NCBI GenBank assembly: GCA_963277665.1
Contig: OY728163.1
Location: 1,901,112,644-1,901,176,643 of the forward strand
Direction: 5' to 3'
Length of the DNA stretch: 64,000 bases
Source: Viscum album
Taxonomy: Eukaryota; Streptophyta; Magnoliopsida; Santalales; Viscaceae
A program made the position numbers and the translations under genes. The notes under the pieces were generated by a model, which was not told the origin of the DNA, did no database searches, and saw nothing but the letters and a program-made list of their open reading frames with translations. Positions 24,814 to 38,800 of this stretch are shown in pieces. Each line of letters opens with the position of its first letter. Position 1 is the first letter of the stretch.

Positions 24814-25880
24814 TAACGTTTACCAATGTAATTATAACTTTAAATTAATTAGAAACTTATAAAAATTAAAAATACTTTAATTGACCTCTGACATCCATAA
24901 ATGATTAATACAATTTCGTATTAAAAAGTGGGACATAAAAGTATGTATGTCTTCTAGATAAACACATATTAGGTTTCTAAATGGGAGACAATTAATAAAA
25001 AATTAAAATATATACATGGAATAAAAATGTAATTCCTAATTACTTATGAAAATTTTATACAAATAATTGGTCCCTATAAAATGAATGATCAAGATGTATT
25101 TAATGACCAAAATACCAAAAACAAAAAATTTATTAAAAATATCATTGATTCATATGAAAAAATGTCATAGTTTTTCCTTTTTGTTTTGCGAACCTTTTCC
25201 TAGAGTTTAAGAATTACTTATGCACATGGACTATGAAAATATTAAATATATATACCTGACAAGAATAATTTCCTAAGGTAAAAAATTTCCTCTATAATGT
25301 CCTAATATTATCCACTCTATTATTATTTATAATAAATATTAAATGACAATAAAAATTAAAATATATAACATAATCCATAAACAAGGTGTTTAACTTGTAT
25401 TTTGAGATTTCAAAAATACTTTTTTTTATAAGAAGCTAATATAATTTAAAAAATGAATATTACATTATAAAATTAAATAACACCTCAATATATTAAATTT
25501 AATATTAATACCAAATGATTAGAATGATTTGATGGCATATTAATACAAGATAACTTTAATCACATTTAAATAATCTTTGTAAAAATATAAATGCCTTAAT
25601 AATTTAATCTCCATGATATTACAGTCATTTACATAAGTAAAATGAATTACCAGAACCCCATTAAGATCATATATTCGTTCAATATATAAACAATCCTTCA
25701 CTCTTAAAAAAATCCTATAATATAATATGTTGTTCCTCAAAACAACATTGATATTCATGAGGAATAGCATTTATCACATAATAACTAAATTACTCTTCAA
25801 TCCCATGTTTATATATAATTGAAAAAATATTTTCCAAAATTTTAATACCATTAATTACATAAATAATCCATCATTTAAAA
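24814..25880 (-). other. Main internal segment of element B
   Basis: About 1.07 kb of AT-rich DNA. A minus-strand ORF of 76 codons (25540-25770) has no similarity I can recognise to gag or pol, and nothing else suggests coding. Element A begins at its right edge (target TAAAA, 25876-25880). Confidence 0.6.
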
Positions 25881-28089
25881 TGTAACATCCTGATATTAAT
25901 AAAATAAATATATAGTTTAATAGCATAAATGATACATGATATCGAGCTTAAAGAGACAAGTAATTATTATTAGTTAAATGTTAGGGATATAACAAAGTAG
26001 TTAGAATGGTAGTAATGAATATAATTAAAAAAATTTAAAAAATAAGGTTTACACATGTTTATATATTTACGATTCTTTGTTTAGAAAATAAATTATAATT
26101 AAAAATAAAATCAAATTTACTATGAACGATCTATTTTTATGAAAAAGAATTTAAGTGCCAATAGTTATTTTTGAAAAATAATCAAATCACCCTTGTTGTA
26201 ATATATTAATGAAATATAATTTCAATTCATTGTTTTAAATTCATCTTATATGTTTTCTAGAAATAATATAATATCAAATTTGATTTTATCTATAAAAGGA
26301 GTATTTTTTCCAAAAAAGACATTTTTACCATCTTTTGATGGATAAACCATTTTAAATATTTTTTTGACACATTAATAAGTTATATTTTAAAAAATAAACT
26401 TATTTTTTTTGAATAAAGACATAAAAATTTACTTTGGTTGATTTTTTGTCATTTTTCCAAAAAGTTTTATTTTTAATGAATAGTGAATAATACTACATTA
26501 TAGTTAAAAATTGATTTTTTTCATTTAAATAATTATAATACCTTAAAATTAATTTTAATGTCATAATAGAGAAATAATAAATGTATTAATCCAATTTATA
26601 TCTTTGTACATATTTTTATATTGAGTTTATATTAAAAATTAATTGATCTTTTGAACGTCTCTTATACCCCCCTTCAAGCCACATCTGTGGGATTAACATT
26701 AAAGTAAATTTTAGAGCTTCAGTGAATTGAATTTCAAAAAATGGACATATATGGTTTTAATACGTATGAAACATTTAGTCTAATAGCGTCAAAATAGTTT
26801 TTCATGAATTGTAACTTTAGGATTTTATTTTCCGTAGTTAAAGATAAATTAGGTAATTAAGGGTAAAAATAAAATTATAATAATATAACATTACACTAAC
26901 AGTAGTACTAATTTAATTATATGAGGTAGTTTCGACAAAAACCATCCTTAGGCTAAAATTATAAAAAAAAAATTCCACTATGGAAATATTATGACATTTA
27001 TTATGTTTTATTTAAATACATGTGAAACATAGCATACTCATATTTTTAAAAATTATATAACTTTTAATATAGAGATATATAGAAGATAAATTCGAATACA
27101 AAGATTCATTTAAATATAAAATGTTTATATACATTATTTTAATTTATTTATATTTTTTAGAAATTAGATTATTAATTTTAATCATGGCACAATGATGATG
27201 CTACAATATATTTATTAACAAAAGAATCAAATAAATGCTATTAATAATATTAAAATAAATTTAAATTTAAATATTTGATGTTATAAAAGAACATTAGGGA
27301 TTAATTAGAAATGTTATATATAAGTTAAATTAATTTTTTATGGATTCAGGTTGTTATGAATTTTCTAAAAAAAATAATGTAATGAGTAGTGTCCAAAATT
27401 CAATATTTAATAGCTTAAAATATAAACTATTTAATTGAATGATATAAAATTTCAGAAAACATTAAAATCAATAAAAATGTTTAGATAAGTCTAAAAATTT
27501 CATTAAAGACCCATTCATTGGCCGTTTAACATGTTATGGTAATTATTTTTGACACTCAAATTATAAATTACTTAATTAAATGGTTGGAGTTAAAGGGGTT
27601 AAAACATAAATATAATGATTAATGAATACAAAAAACATGTCTAATTTTTATTTGAGGAATGTATATTGACCAAAAACCATTCTAACTTCTATATTTGTCA
27701 TCTTTGACCCTTTTTGAATTTAATAACAATTTATATGAACTTAATAATTTTTATAATTCAAAGATTATCCCCACCCATTCCTATAAAAAGAAACTCTTCT
27801 TCTCTATTACTTATAATTAAAATACCTTTAAGACAATACAAGATCTACCCATACCCTTACCATATTACCACCCAACTATTTTCAGGCCTTATTGTTGAAA
27901 AAACACCCTTATTAGAGTTGTTATGTTGTTATGAAATGTGATCATATGACAGAAATGTAATGTTTTTATTTCAGTGTTTGTACATAATTTATTCTTATAC
28001 TCCTATAAAATATCCCCCAAACATGATTAAATAATAATAATGATTCCTAAATATAATTAGATATTTTTATTTTAATATCATCACTTAAA

Positions 28090-28760
28090 TCAATTTCTAC
28101 TTATATCAAATGGGAACATAATTAATCGTTCATGTATATGTGTGAGTTCTCAACTCCACAAATCGATATAACTTCTTTTACATAACTGTCTATCACGACT
28201 AGTTATAATGATGAAATTAATGATAAAATGTGATATTCAATACATATTAATAATTATAATATAATAATATACCCATTTTTTTTTATTAATTTCCACACAC
28301 ATAAAAATGATAACATTGTTCAGGCGTATATGTGAACTATCACCTCTACGAAGTGATGTGAATTTTTTATTCACTACATCACTAGTTTGATATATATATA
28401 TATATATAAGTATTTTTAAATTATTAATATGATATTAATTTTGATATAAAAATTCTGTAAAGATAAAATAATAACTTCCTTATTTCCATAATGATCAATG
28501 AAAAATGAAAACGTTTCACATGCGTACGTACGACCTATCACATCTTTACCTATAATATTATTCATTATTCATAACCATAATTAATGGTTTTATTTAAAAT
28601 GATAATTAATTTATAAATGTGATTTTTAAATAATTAATATTTTTCTTGTGATGATGGAATTATAACCACTTGGACGATTGACATCATACCATGTTCATTT
28701 TCGACTCAACTACCGAATAACGACAAAACATCTGATATGAACATAACTAATTATTTAATT
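28090..28760 (+). repeat. Array of the shared ~190-bp LTR module (A 5' LTR)
   Basis: Three clear units and perhaps a fourth, 190-205 bp apart. The core of the best unit (28321-28365) reads CAGGCGTATATGTGAACTAT then CACCTCTACGAAGTGATG. The earlier unit has CATGTATATGTGTGAG and CTCAACTCCACAAATCGAT (about 28120-28170); the later one has CATGCGTACGTACGACCTAT (about 28519). The same array lies in the 3' LTR at about 33900-34480. Confidence 0.75.
28389..28409. repeat. (TA)n microsatellite
   Basis: A run of about ten TA dinucleotides inside one ~190-bp module of the A 5' LTR. The 3' LTR has only a short, broken version near 34155, so the run expanded or shrank after insertion. Confidence 0.9.
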
Positions 28761-30096
28761 GTTATGGCATGGTACTAAATGATATTAAATAATTTAAAAA
28801 CATGATAGATGTTATAAAGAAATTATAAATTAACCAATGTTTATTATTTAGGAAAATAAAGAATGTATGAGTCCAGTCGAACTCGAGGTATGGGACTTCG
28901 TCTCAATCTTTATTCATTGAAGCATATTTCGATGTTATGAACGTGTATTATCCTATAAAATGTATAAAAACCCCTGGACTTCTTATATCTTCAATAATTA
29001 TATTGTCATGATATTTTATGTTAGGATTAATGTTATTTCTTAATGATTTTAATTCAAGTGTCTCTCATTTGGTAAGGGACTATTTTAATAAAACAACATT
29101 TTAAATGTTTTAATGATTTATTCTTATAAAACATTAAAATTTATTTACATGTTTTTAAATTGGGTTTTATTAATATAATAATATGCACATTAATGTTATA
29201 AAATTTCATTTTGTTTCAAAATAATAAATGTGGTTTGGGACACTTTGATTCAAAAATCTATTTATAAAATGTATTAAATGGTTTTGGATGTGGATTGAAT
29301 ATTTCAATATCTTGAATTGATATCTTGTAATTGTTGACTTGAATATTGATAATTGAAATCTTTTATGTGTTATGACTATTTAATGGTAATTTGATATTGG
29401 ATGGGTGGTTATGTGATAAACTAAACATTGGTGGTTCCATGATAAACCAAGGATGGGTTGTTATATTATAACCCCTAATGCATTGGGTATATAAGTCAAC
29501 AATATGGCTATTCCATTTGAAAGACTGATATATATGGAAGTTGATTGTATGTTTACTCAACTTATGTATGATTTTATCCCAAGTTACCTTATATGTTCTT
29601 TGTTCATTCTATGGTTTTACATTAATCTTTTTATTCCAAAAGGGTAATCAATGTGATTATTTTTCAATGGAAGGTATTTACTACTTATTTAGGGTGGAAT
29701 GAATTATATTAGGATCAAGTATCTGTGGGATTAATTGTTTTCAAAATACTAATCATGATTCCTTGTTTTTGTAACCCATACTGATCTTTCTTTCTCATAC
29801 CATGTTTGAAATTTTTTCATATTAATTAATGGATAATACAGTCAAGTATGGGATCATGGATATGTTATGATGATTACAGATGAAAAGAAACCATGTTTGA
29901 TTTCAAAAGTTTTTGTTTAGAAAAAATAAATGGATACTATTCGAAGTGTCCACATGTATTTCAACAGGTTTTTTATATATGAGTTATGTCTTAATTCCCT
30001 AAATCTCAAAACATGAAATGATCTTCAGTGTGAAATAAAGTAAAATTCATTACTCAACTCACGATTAAGTAACATTTCATTGTAGTTACTTACAGT

Positions 30097-30108
30097 TGTT
30101 ATCAGAGG
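30097..30108 (+). other. Primer-binding site of element A (tRNA-Met type)
   Basis: TGTTATCAGAGG, 10 of 12 matches to TGGTATCAGAGC, two bases after the LTR end. Confidence 0.85.
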
Positions 30109-31668
30109 ATAGTTTAAACAAAATTGGAGAATAGGATAATTTCTTAAGGGTTATGGATATCATCCTTGGGATATAATTATAAATCTGGTCATATTTTAAA
30201 TGAATTAGAAACCCCTTTTAAGGATTTATGTTCTAAAAATTATAGGGATTAATAGTATTTTACGAGATATTAATTTTTTAGGTAATTTTGGGTCAATAAT
30301 ATTTGGGATGGAAAATTAATGGTATGGAATATTCATTGATGTTAAAACATGGTTTGGTTAATTTTAAAAAATTTATTTCGGTAATGTGATTCGAATTATA
30401 TTGTTTTAGATAAAGGATGTCCCGCATTAAGGGTGACTAACCATCGTGTTATACAAGGATTCAAAAATAGAACCCAAACCCAATATGGAAATAAGGACTT
30501 ATGGCCTACCACTATCCTACATTAAGTCCTTGGTTAGTATGAATTTATAATTTTTAGTTAAATTTTTGGATTTGTTATGAAAAATGTTATTTTGGGAACC
30601 CATGTTTTATAGAATATATAATATTTAGATTGAAAATTTATTTCTTGATTAAGTGATAAATGTTATTTAGGAAGACATTCACTATTTTGGGAACCCTAAA
30701 TGACTAAGGTAAATTGAAGACTATAGGATTTTAGTTGAGTAGTAATGGATGGATTTTATTTTGGAATAATCTATTATTTTATTGTGGTCTTATATTGATT
30801 CAGGTTATTTTTGGAAATGATTAACCTATCTTGGAGAATATATGATTTTGTAAATTAAATAGTTATTATGAGACATTAAAAGTGACTAATGTTATTTAAG
30901 GACAATGTTAAAATTTATCCTATAAGACTAGGTGATCAAATCCTTTAGAATTTAGGTTTCAATCATAGTTTGGTTTATTTTCTGACAATTTTTAAGGATA
31001 GTTATTTAGTGAATGGTCAATATTTATTTTTAAAGATTAAAAGTAGTATTTATTTTTAGAAAGGTTTATTTTTTAGAGAAATTTTTTTATCTTACCCTGG
31101 CCATATTTTTTTGGTTAGTGTTTCCATACAAGAGAAATATATAGTAAATATTTCGTCGATTATGTGATAATTTAAAAGATGATTCATCTTGAATACCCCC
31201 CATTTGGATAATAAAATAAGTTCTTGGTAGAAATTGATTAATGTATGAAACACTAAATCTCAAGTAAAAATGTTTATTTATGGTCTTAGTCAATAAATTA
31301 AATGAATTCTACCACCCAATGAAGAGGAAATTAAAAAATCGTTATCCGTTTAATTTTCTTACATAGAAATCAATGATCTTTTAAACAATACAAAATTTCT
31401 GCTTTTTTAATTGTTAACTTTCTCTGATCATGTTTTCTATCACACTCCATCAGGACTTGAGAGTTATTTTCTCTTTCATAACCATGTTTTCTTACAAGGA
31501 ATCCAGGTGTGTGTTATCTCGTGTGACCTTTTTTACTTAACTTCTTATCTTATAAAGTGGAGGTATATTAAATCTTTTTCTGATGTGGGATTTCAATGAT
31601 GTAATTTTGAAAAGTCAAACCTTAGAATAAATACTGAATTCAAAATTTTGAGAACACAATTTCCCAAC
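30109..31668 (+). other. Internal region of element A, non-coding
   Basis: About 1.56 kb. The two small ORFs (31087-31293 minus, 31411-31599 plus) show no gag, protease, RT or integrase blocks. A few short stretches have higher complexity (30415-30540 and 31430-31560) and could hold packaging or dimerisation signals, but nothing shows this directly. Confidence 0.65.
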
Positions 31669-31679
31669 GGGGAGGAGAA
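31669..31679 (+). other. Polypurine tract of element A
   Basis: GGGGAGGAGAA directly before the TG of the 3' LTR. Confidence 0.9.
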
Positions 31680-34600
31680 TGTTACATCCTGAGTTTTTAA
31701 AAAAATGTTGTTTTAAAGTGTACATGATACTCCAAATTAAGATTAAATAAGAAACTACATATTATTATTTAAATTTTACAAATATAACCTAGATGTTCGA
31801 ATGAAGGGAATGAACAATATTATGTAAATAATTAAAATAGTTTTTACACATGTTCATATATTGATAATTATTTGGTTGGAAAATTTATTGGAAATGAAAA
31901 TATAAACCAATTGAGTATAAAGGATGTGTTTTTATGAAAAACTATTCAAGTGAGAAGAATTATATTTTTAAAATAATAAAATCACATTTGTTATATTATA
32001 TTAATGAAATTTAAATTCAATAGGATGTTTAAAATTCATCTTATATGTTTTATATAAATGATATATGTTCAAATTCAATTTTATAAATAATAAGCATATT
32101 TTTCAAAAGAAGGTATTTTTACCATATTTTGATTTATAACCCATTTAATGTATTTTTTGACACTTATAAGTTCTATTTGTAAAAATAAAAATATTTTTTA
32201 TAATCAAGACATAAAAATTTACATTGGTTTATTTTTTGATTTTTTCTGAGATGTTTTATTTTTTGATGACTAGTGAAAAACACTACATTGTAGTTGAAAA
32301 CTAATTTTTTTCATTAACATAATTATTATAATCTAAGATTAATTTTAATGTCATAATAGATCAATAATAAATGTAATAATCCAATTAATATCATGGAAAT
32401 AATTCTTATATTTAGATTATATTTAAAAATTTATTGATATTTTGAATATCTCTTTCACCCACATTCTAGCCACATCTACATGATTAGCATTAAAAGTAAT
32501 TTTAATGCATCTATGAATTAAATTTAAAAAAACAAAAAACATGATTATAATTAGTGTGAAAAAATTTCTCCAATATGTTCAAAATTATCTTTGTTGAATA
32601 GTAACTTTAGAATCTTATTTATAACAGTAAAATGTAAATAGGACAATGAAAGTTAAAAATAATATTATAATAATATAAAAGTACATTAAAACTAGTCCTA
32701 TGTTTATTGGATTATGTGGTTTCGACCGTAATATACATTTTTCTAAAATTATAACATTTTTATTCCACATGGATAAGATTATAGCATTTATTATGTTTTA
32801 TTTAAAGATATGTTAAAAATGTCATACTCATATTTTTAATAAGTAAATAATTATTAATGTAGGAATATATTGAAGCTAAATTTGAATACAAATAATTATA
32901 AAAATTATAAATGGTTCATCTACATTATGGAAAATTATAATTTTTAAACATTAAATAATTAAATTTAATCATGGAACAATGATGAAGCAGTAATAGATTA
33001 ATGAAATGAAATATCAAATAAATGATATTAATAATATTAAAATTAATATAAATTGAAATATTTTAATGTGTAAAAATATTTTAATGGATGATAATTCCAT
33101 TTTATTTATATGTTAATGTAGTTTTTTCAATGTAATCAAGTTGTGAGTTTTTTAATAGGCATGTTATGAATAATGTCCAAATTGACATAATTCATAAATT
33201 AAAATATAAAATATTTAATTATATGATATAAAATTTATAAAAATATACAATTTATGAAATCATGTTTAAATAATTCTAAAAAATTAATTAATGATACATT
33301 TATTAGTCATTTAACATGTTATAGTAATTTGTTTAACTCTCAAATAGTGAATTACATAATAAAAACATATAGTAAAAAGGGTTAAAACATAAAGATAAGG
33401 ATTAAAGAATATAAAAAACATGTCTCATTTTTATTTTTTGAATGGATTTCAACCCATTATAATAAAATAATTTAAATAAATCATATTTTAAAAATTTTAA
33501 ATAGAAAATGTATTTATATTAATTTAATAATTTTAATTATTCCAAGAGTTCCCATCCCCTCTCATATAAAGAGAATTATTCTTCTTTATTCAGTATACTT
33601 TTAAAAACATTTAGATTATCCACGATAAACACAAACCCATTTATCTAATCCCTCCACAATTCATTGATATTTTATTTTAGGTATAATAATATTCTTAGTT
33701 GTGTTATGATTTTATAAAAGGCGATCATCTGAAGGAAAGGAATTTTTTTATTTATGTTTTTCAATTTTATTTCTTCTTCCACTTACTTCAAATATCTTCC
33801 AACCATGAAAATATATAACTAAAATATCATCAATATAATAATATTTTATTATGTTAATATCATCACCTAAATATGTATCCACTTCAATAAAATGGGAAAG
33901 GAATTAATCATTCATATGTATCTGTGAACTATCACCTCCATGAACCAATATAATTCATTTTACATAATTTTCTCTCATAACTAATTATAAAGAATGAATT
34001 AATGTTAATATGTTATATTAATGAAATATTAATCAATATAATATTATAAGATACCACTTATATTCTTACATTCCACACACATAAAAATGATAACATTATT
34101 CGTGCGTACATGTGAACTATCAACTCTACTAAGTGATATGATTTTTTATTCATAAAATACTTGTATAATATATATAATTATATTTAAATGATTAATATTA
34201 TATAGATTATGATATTAACATTCTGTAAATATAAAATAATAATTACTGTTGTTCTATAATGATAAAAAATGAAAATGTTACTCATGCATACGTAAAACCT
34301 ACGGTCTCCATTATTATAATGTTGTTCATTTTAAATAACCATAACTAGTGGTTCAATTTAAAGGTATAATTAATTTATAAAAGTGATCATTAGATGATGG
34401 AATTATGACCACATAGACTATTGACATCATACAATGTTTATTTTCAACTCAAGTACCAAATGATGACAAAACATCCAATATGAACATAAATAATTATGTA
34501 ATTGTTATGATATGGTAATAAGTGATATAAAAGGAAGAATAAAGTGGTTCTAAAGAAATTATAAATTTACATAAGTTTATAATTCAGGTATATAAAAAAC

Positions 34601-35835
34601 ACACAAGGTGAGTCAAACACGAGGTACATGACTTCAACTTAATCTCCTTTCCTAGAGGCATATCTTAATGTTATGAAATTTTATTATCTTATAAGGTGTA
34701 TATACAACCCTTTTGAAAACATATAGCATGAATATGTATATTATGATGATATTTAATGTTTTGTGTCATTTTATTCTTTAATTATTTTTATTTTAGTGTT
34801 TTTAAAGTGATAAGTGACTCTTTAACTAAAACATCGTATTAAATGTTTTAACAATTGTTTCTTCTAAAACCTTCTATTTCATGTCCATGTTTTTAAAATG
34901 GGTTTTATAAACGTATTTATATGTACCTAAATTTTTTAAAATGTTATTTTTTTTCAAAATATTCAATGTGGTATGGGAAAATTTGACTCAAAAATCTCTT
35001 TAATAAATGATTTAAATGGTTTTAGAAAAGGATTGAATATTTTAATATATTGAAATGATATATTGTTATTGATTAGTGAAATGTTGATAATTAAAATATT
35101 TTATGTTTCATTATTATGTAATCGTACATGGAAATGTGATATGCGGAAGCATAAAAAATCAAATATGGGTGGTTCTTTCATAATCCTAGGATGGTTGGTT
35201 TTGTTATTACCTACAATCCATTAGTTATAGAAGTCAGTTGTATGGCTATTCCATTTTTAATACTCATATATATGTAATTTGACCACATGGTTAATCAATT
35301 TAAGTATTATTATATCCCATGTTACGTTTTTATGTTACATGATCTTTTCACAGTTTTATGGAAATATATTGATTATAAAATGCATAATAAATGAGATTAT
35401 TTTTTAAAGGAATGTATTTACTACTTATTAATGGTGTAATATATTATATTTTGATAAAGTATCCATGGGTTTACATTATTTAAAAAGACTAATAGGTTTT
35501 CCTTCATTGTGTATCCATTACTGAAATTTTTGTGTTCATACATTGGTTGATAATGTTTTTCATTGGATTTAATGGAAAATAGAATCATGGATAGAGTCAT
35601 GGAAGATATATGATCATAAGACATGAAAAAAACCATGTTTCATTTTAATATATTTTGTTTTATGAAATACATGGATACTTTTTTAAGTGTACACTTTATA
35701 TTTCTATGGTCTTTTATGTATGAGTTATGTTCTAGTTCTCTAAATCACTAAACATGAAAATATTCTCAATGTAAAATAATGTAAAATTCACTACATAACT
35801 CAAGATTGTGTAATGTTTAAGTATGAGACCTTATA
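31680..35835 (+). repeat. 3' LTR of element A
   Basis: 4156 bp. Follows the 5' LTR throughout; for example GACATAAAAATTTAC occurs at 26419 and 32208, and AACTATCA with AGTGAT(G/A)TGA near 28340 and 34120. Includes the ~190-bp module array at about 33900-34480. Ends CTTATA at 35835, followed by TAGAA. Confidence 0.9.
33900..34480 (+). repeat. Array of the shared ~190-bp LTR module (A 3' LTR)
   Basis: Units at about 33910 (TCATTCATATGTATCTGTGA), 34100 (ATTCGTGCGTACATGTGAAC) and 34285 (TCATGCATACGTAAAACC), about 190 bp apart. Partner of 28090-28760. Confidence 0.75.
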
Positions 35836-35840
35836 TAGAA
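35836..35840. other. Right target-site duplication of element A
   Basis: TAGAA, pairing with TAAAA at 25876-25880. Confidence 0.7.
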
Positions 35841-35864
35841 CATCTATTAGGGTCTCTATACTAT

Positions 35865-35876
35865 TCTCTAATACCA
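35865..35876 (-). other. Primer-binding site of element B (tRNA-Met type, reversed)
   Basis: Plus strand TCTCTAATACCA matches the reverse complement of the tRNA-Met site (GCTCTGATACCA) at 10 of 12 positions, six bases outside the right LTR. It shows that the right LTR is B's 5' LTR. Confidence 0.8.
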
Positions 35877-35882
35877 AATCAA

Positions 35883-38800
35883 TGAGTCCTAAACCTGAAC
35901 TCCATGATGCGATTGAAATTATATAATTATTTCATTTCTTTCTTTGATACTGATAAAATCGACTCAATTTATGTCATCCAAAAACATACAAGAAAAAAAA
36001 TTATGTATTTGATTACAAACAAAACCAATTACATTTTAGGATTAGAGTTTTAGAGAGTTATGGTAAACTATTACATAAACTATACCCATGACATTATAAT
36101 AGTGTAATTATTACTATAAATATACTTTATTATTCAATATTAATACTTCAAAATATCCAATACAATTCTAAAAAATGATAAATTTATAAAAAAATCAGTT
36201 AAATAACATTCTTCATAAAATATTGAATAAGAAACATAGTGAAGGTGAGAATAAATTCGTAGTAATGGTAAAAATAAGAATTAATGTTTTAATGTAATCT
36301 GTGATAATATGATGAGAATAAGTTTATGGTGACATAGTCAATGTACTTGAGCATAACATAATACCATTTTTACCCATTAATTACCTCGAGTAAAATAAAT
36401 TAATTGTGACAGATGGGTTTTTAGATGGAAATAATCATTGGAATCAATGATCGTGATCCATGTGATCTAAATAATGATCAAAGGAATCATTATAGGGCCA
36501 AAAAATGTTTGAAGAAAAATCTTTTAGTATCTGGTATCATTATCTTCATAAAACACATGCTGAATGATTTCAAATAGAAATAACCATACTGTAGAATTCC
36601 AATATAATTATCCAATGAATTAGAGTACTATAATATGGATCAACCATTGTATCAAGAACTAAAATGAGGACAATCCCATCATATCATGAGATATAATGGG
36701 CTTTGACCCGACTTATCATGATCTACACTATGGATGATCCAATCATATAAACTATATAAGGATCACATCATATCATAAAAATTTTCTATAGACAATATTA
36801 TTAATAAATTATATCATTCATTTCATCCTATTACACATCAAAGTAACCATTATACCTTTAATAACATTATTAAACACTGGTTTTAAATGGGATCCATGAA
36901 AATCCCACTGAAAAAAATATTCCATACATATAATAAATAATGTAGGCATCATTACATAATATCCCTAGAGTATCATATATAACATAAATGTTTGTTAATG
37001 TTGATGAATGAATATACAATTAAAATATAATATATAAAATTATTATAAACAATAATTTTATTAATTTAAAAATACCACTTAAAAAATGAAAATTACCAAA
37101 TTATTGTGAAAATTAATTTATTTTAAAATATTCATGGAAACCTATAATGAAATATTCAATTTATATAATTATTTCTATAGTGGGAATATCTATTCATTTC
37201 ATAAACATTAAAAATATATATTGTTTTCAAACATTAGTAACGAGAGTCAGAGATGAACTCTTTGAAAAAAAATAAAAAATTTATTGTTAATAACCTTTAA
37301 CAGAATTTCAAATTTCGAATGGTATAGGATTATTTATTCAATTATATTTTCTAGAGTCTAATTTAAAAACATTATAGAAAAAATATTTATAGAATTGAAT
37401 CATTCCTATTCTAAAAGAAGATACATGAACAAAAATATTTACAATCCACGATATGGATGTTTCTATAATATGTAAAAAACAAATTGAAATTTTATATGTA
37501 AACCACATAATTAAAAATTTGAATAAAAAAATAAATTTGGGACATGAAATTAAGATCATATTATTTCCCCACCAGAGAACATTTAACTATAAAAAAATAT
37601 TTTAACACCAAGCATTATCCACTTTGGTAATAGTAAAATTTTACTCCTCTAGAATGAATAAAATAAAATAAAATGATAAATATGAAGAATATTTGTAGAT
37701 TCATTATATATCATGTCAATCGTATTTTATATAAACTTCTTAAATGAATATATGTTCATATATTAAACATATGTTCCAAGGAATGAAAATTTATGATGAA
37801 TAAACCTATCCAATATAAATCCACAATCCAAAAAAAATAAAATATTGAAATAAAAACTATTGAGATATATTCACATGTAATAATGGAATAATCTAGTTAA
37901 TGAATAAGAGTTATAATACAATGAATGAAAATTGAGTTATGAAAACCATTACCACATGGTAACTATCATAGAAAATCCACTCAGATAAAATAATTCAAAC
38001 TTCAATATAAAATATCTTGACATAATAAGGATTCATGATAATACATTTAAAATTGGATACCTAAAAATTATATTTAAGATATATAGTGAATAATTTCTCA
38101 ATAAGCATCATAGAAGTGAAATTGAAGGAAAATATCATACCATTTGTCTAACTCATCATGTACATTCTTTGATACCATTAATAATAAAGAAATCTTAATT
38201 ACATAATTTATTTAGAAACGCTTTAAGTATATTATAAATTTGATTTTATTCATTACCTTGTAATATCCAGTTAATTAATTAATTAATTTAATGTCAGTAT
38301 TTTGGTTGATATTCAGCTTATTTGTCCAAAATGACATCAACAGGTTGAAAAACATCAATGTGGTAATTTTATTATTCAACCCATGAATATTAATAATATT
38401 GTAATTATCATTTTTATTCAATAATTATACATTTTAAATCAAACATGAAAGGTGGTTATTAAAAATTAACTATGTTAAAGTCATGGAGGCGACATGTATT
38501 GTATATGCTTGATTAAAATTTTCATTTTCAAAGATTATTATGGAATGAAGATGATTATTATTTTAAATTAACTTATTTTACATTTTATCATAAATACCTT
38601 ATAGTTCCATCAAATATATTTATATTTCATCTATGTTATGTGGTTATAAAAAATGAATTAAATCACTTCAGGGAATATCTAGTCCATATATATGAACAAA
38701 TGATGTTATCATTTTTTATAGAATAAATATGCAAGAAGTTAAATGATATATTATATTTTAGTAATTATAAGTGTATAATTACTATGATATATATTCACTA

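Larger units (their letters stand above)
25881..30094 (+). repeat. 5' LTR of element A
   Basis: 4214 bp, TG...CA. Composition changes along it: A-rich first half, an array of ~190-bp modules at about 28090-28760, then a GT-rich last 1.2 kb. ORFs at 27714-27941 and 29363-29560 are not supported as genes, since neither is kept in the other LTR. Confidence 0.9.
25881..35835 (+). mobile_element. Element A: forward non-coding giant-LTR retrotransposon (LARD-like)
   Basis: LTRs of 4214 bp (25881-30094) and 4156 bp (31680-35835), collinear and perhaps 75-80% alike by eye. They start TGTAACATCCTGA and TGTTACATCCTGA and end CTTACA and CTTATA. A PBS (TGTTATCAGAGG) and a PPT (GGGGAGGAGAA) are in the right places. 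The flanks are TAAAA and TAGAA (4 of 5). The internal region is only 1585 bp with no gag or pol domain, so the element must have used proteins from another element. Large LTRs with a non-coding interior fit the LARD class. It lies inside B. Confidence 0.9.

Noticed and set aside
25540..25770. A 76-codon minus-strand ORF inside element B as a possible internal gene
   Set aside because: No known domain, AT-rich with no sign of codon bias, and nothing to compare it with in this window.
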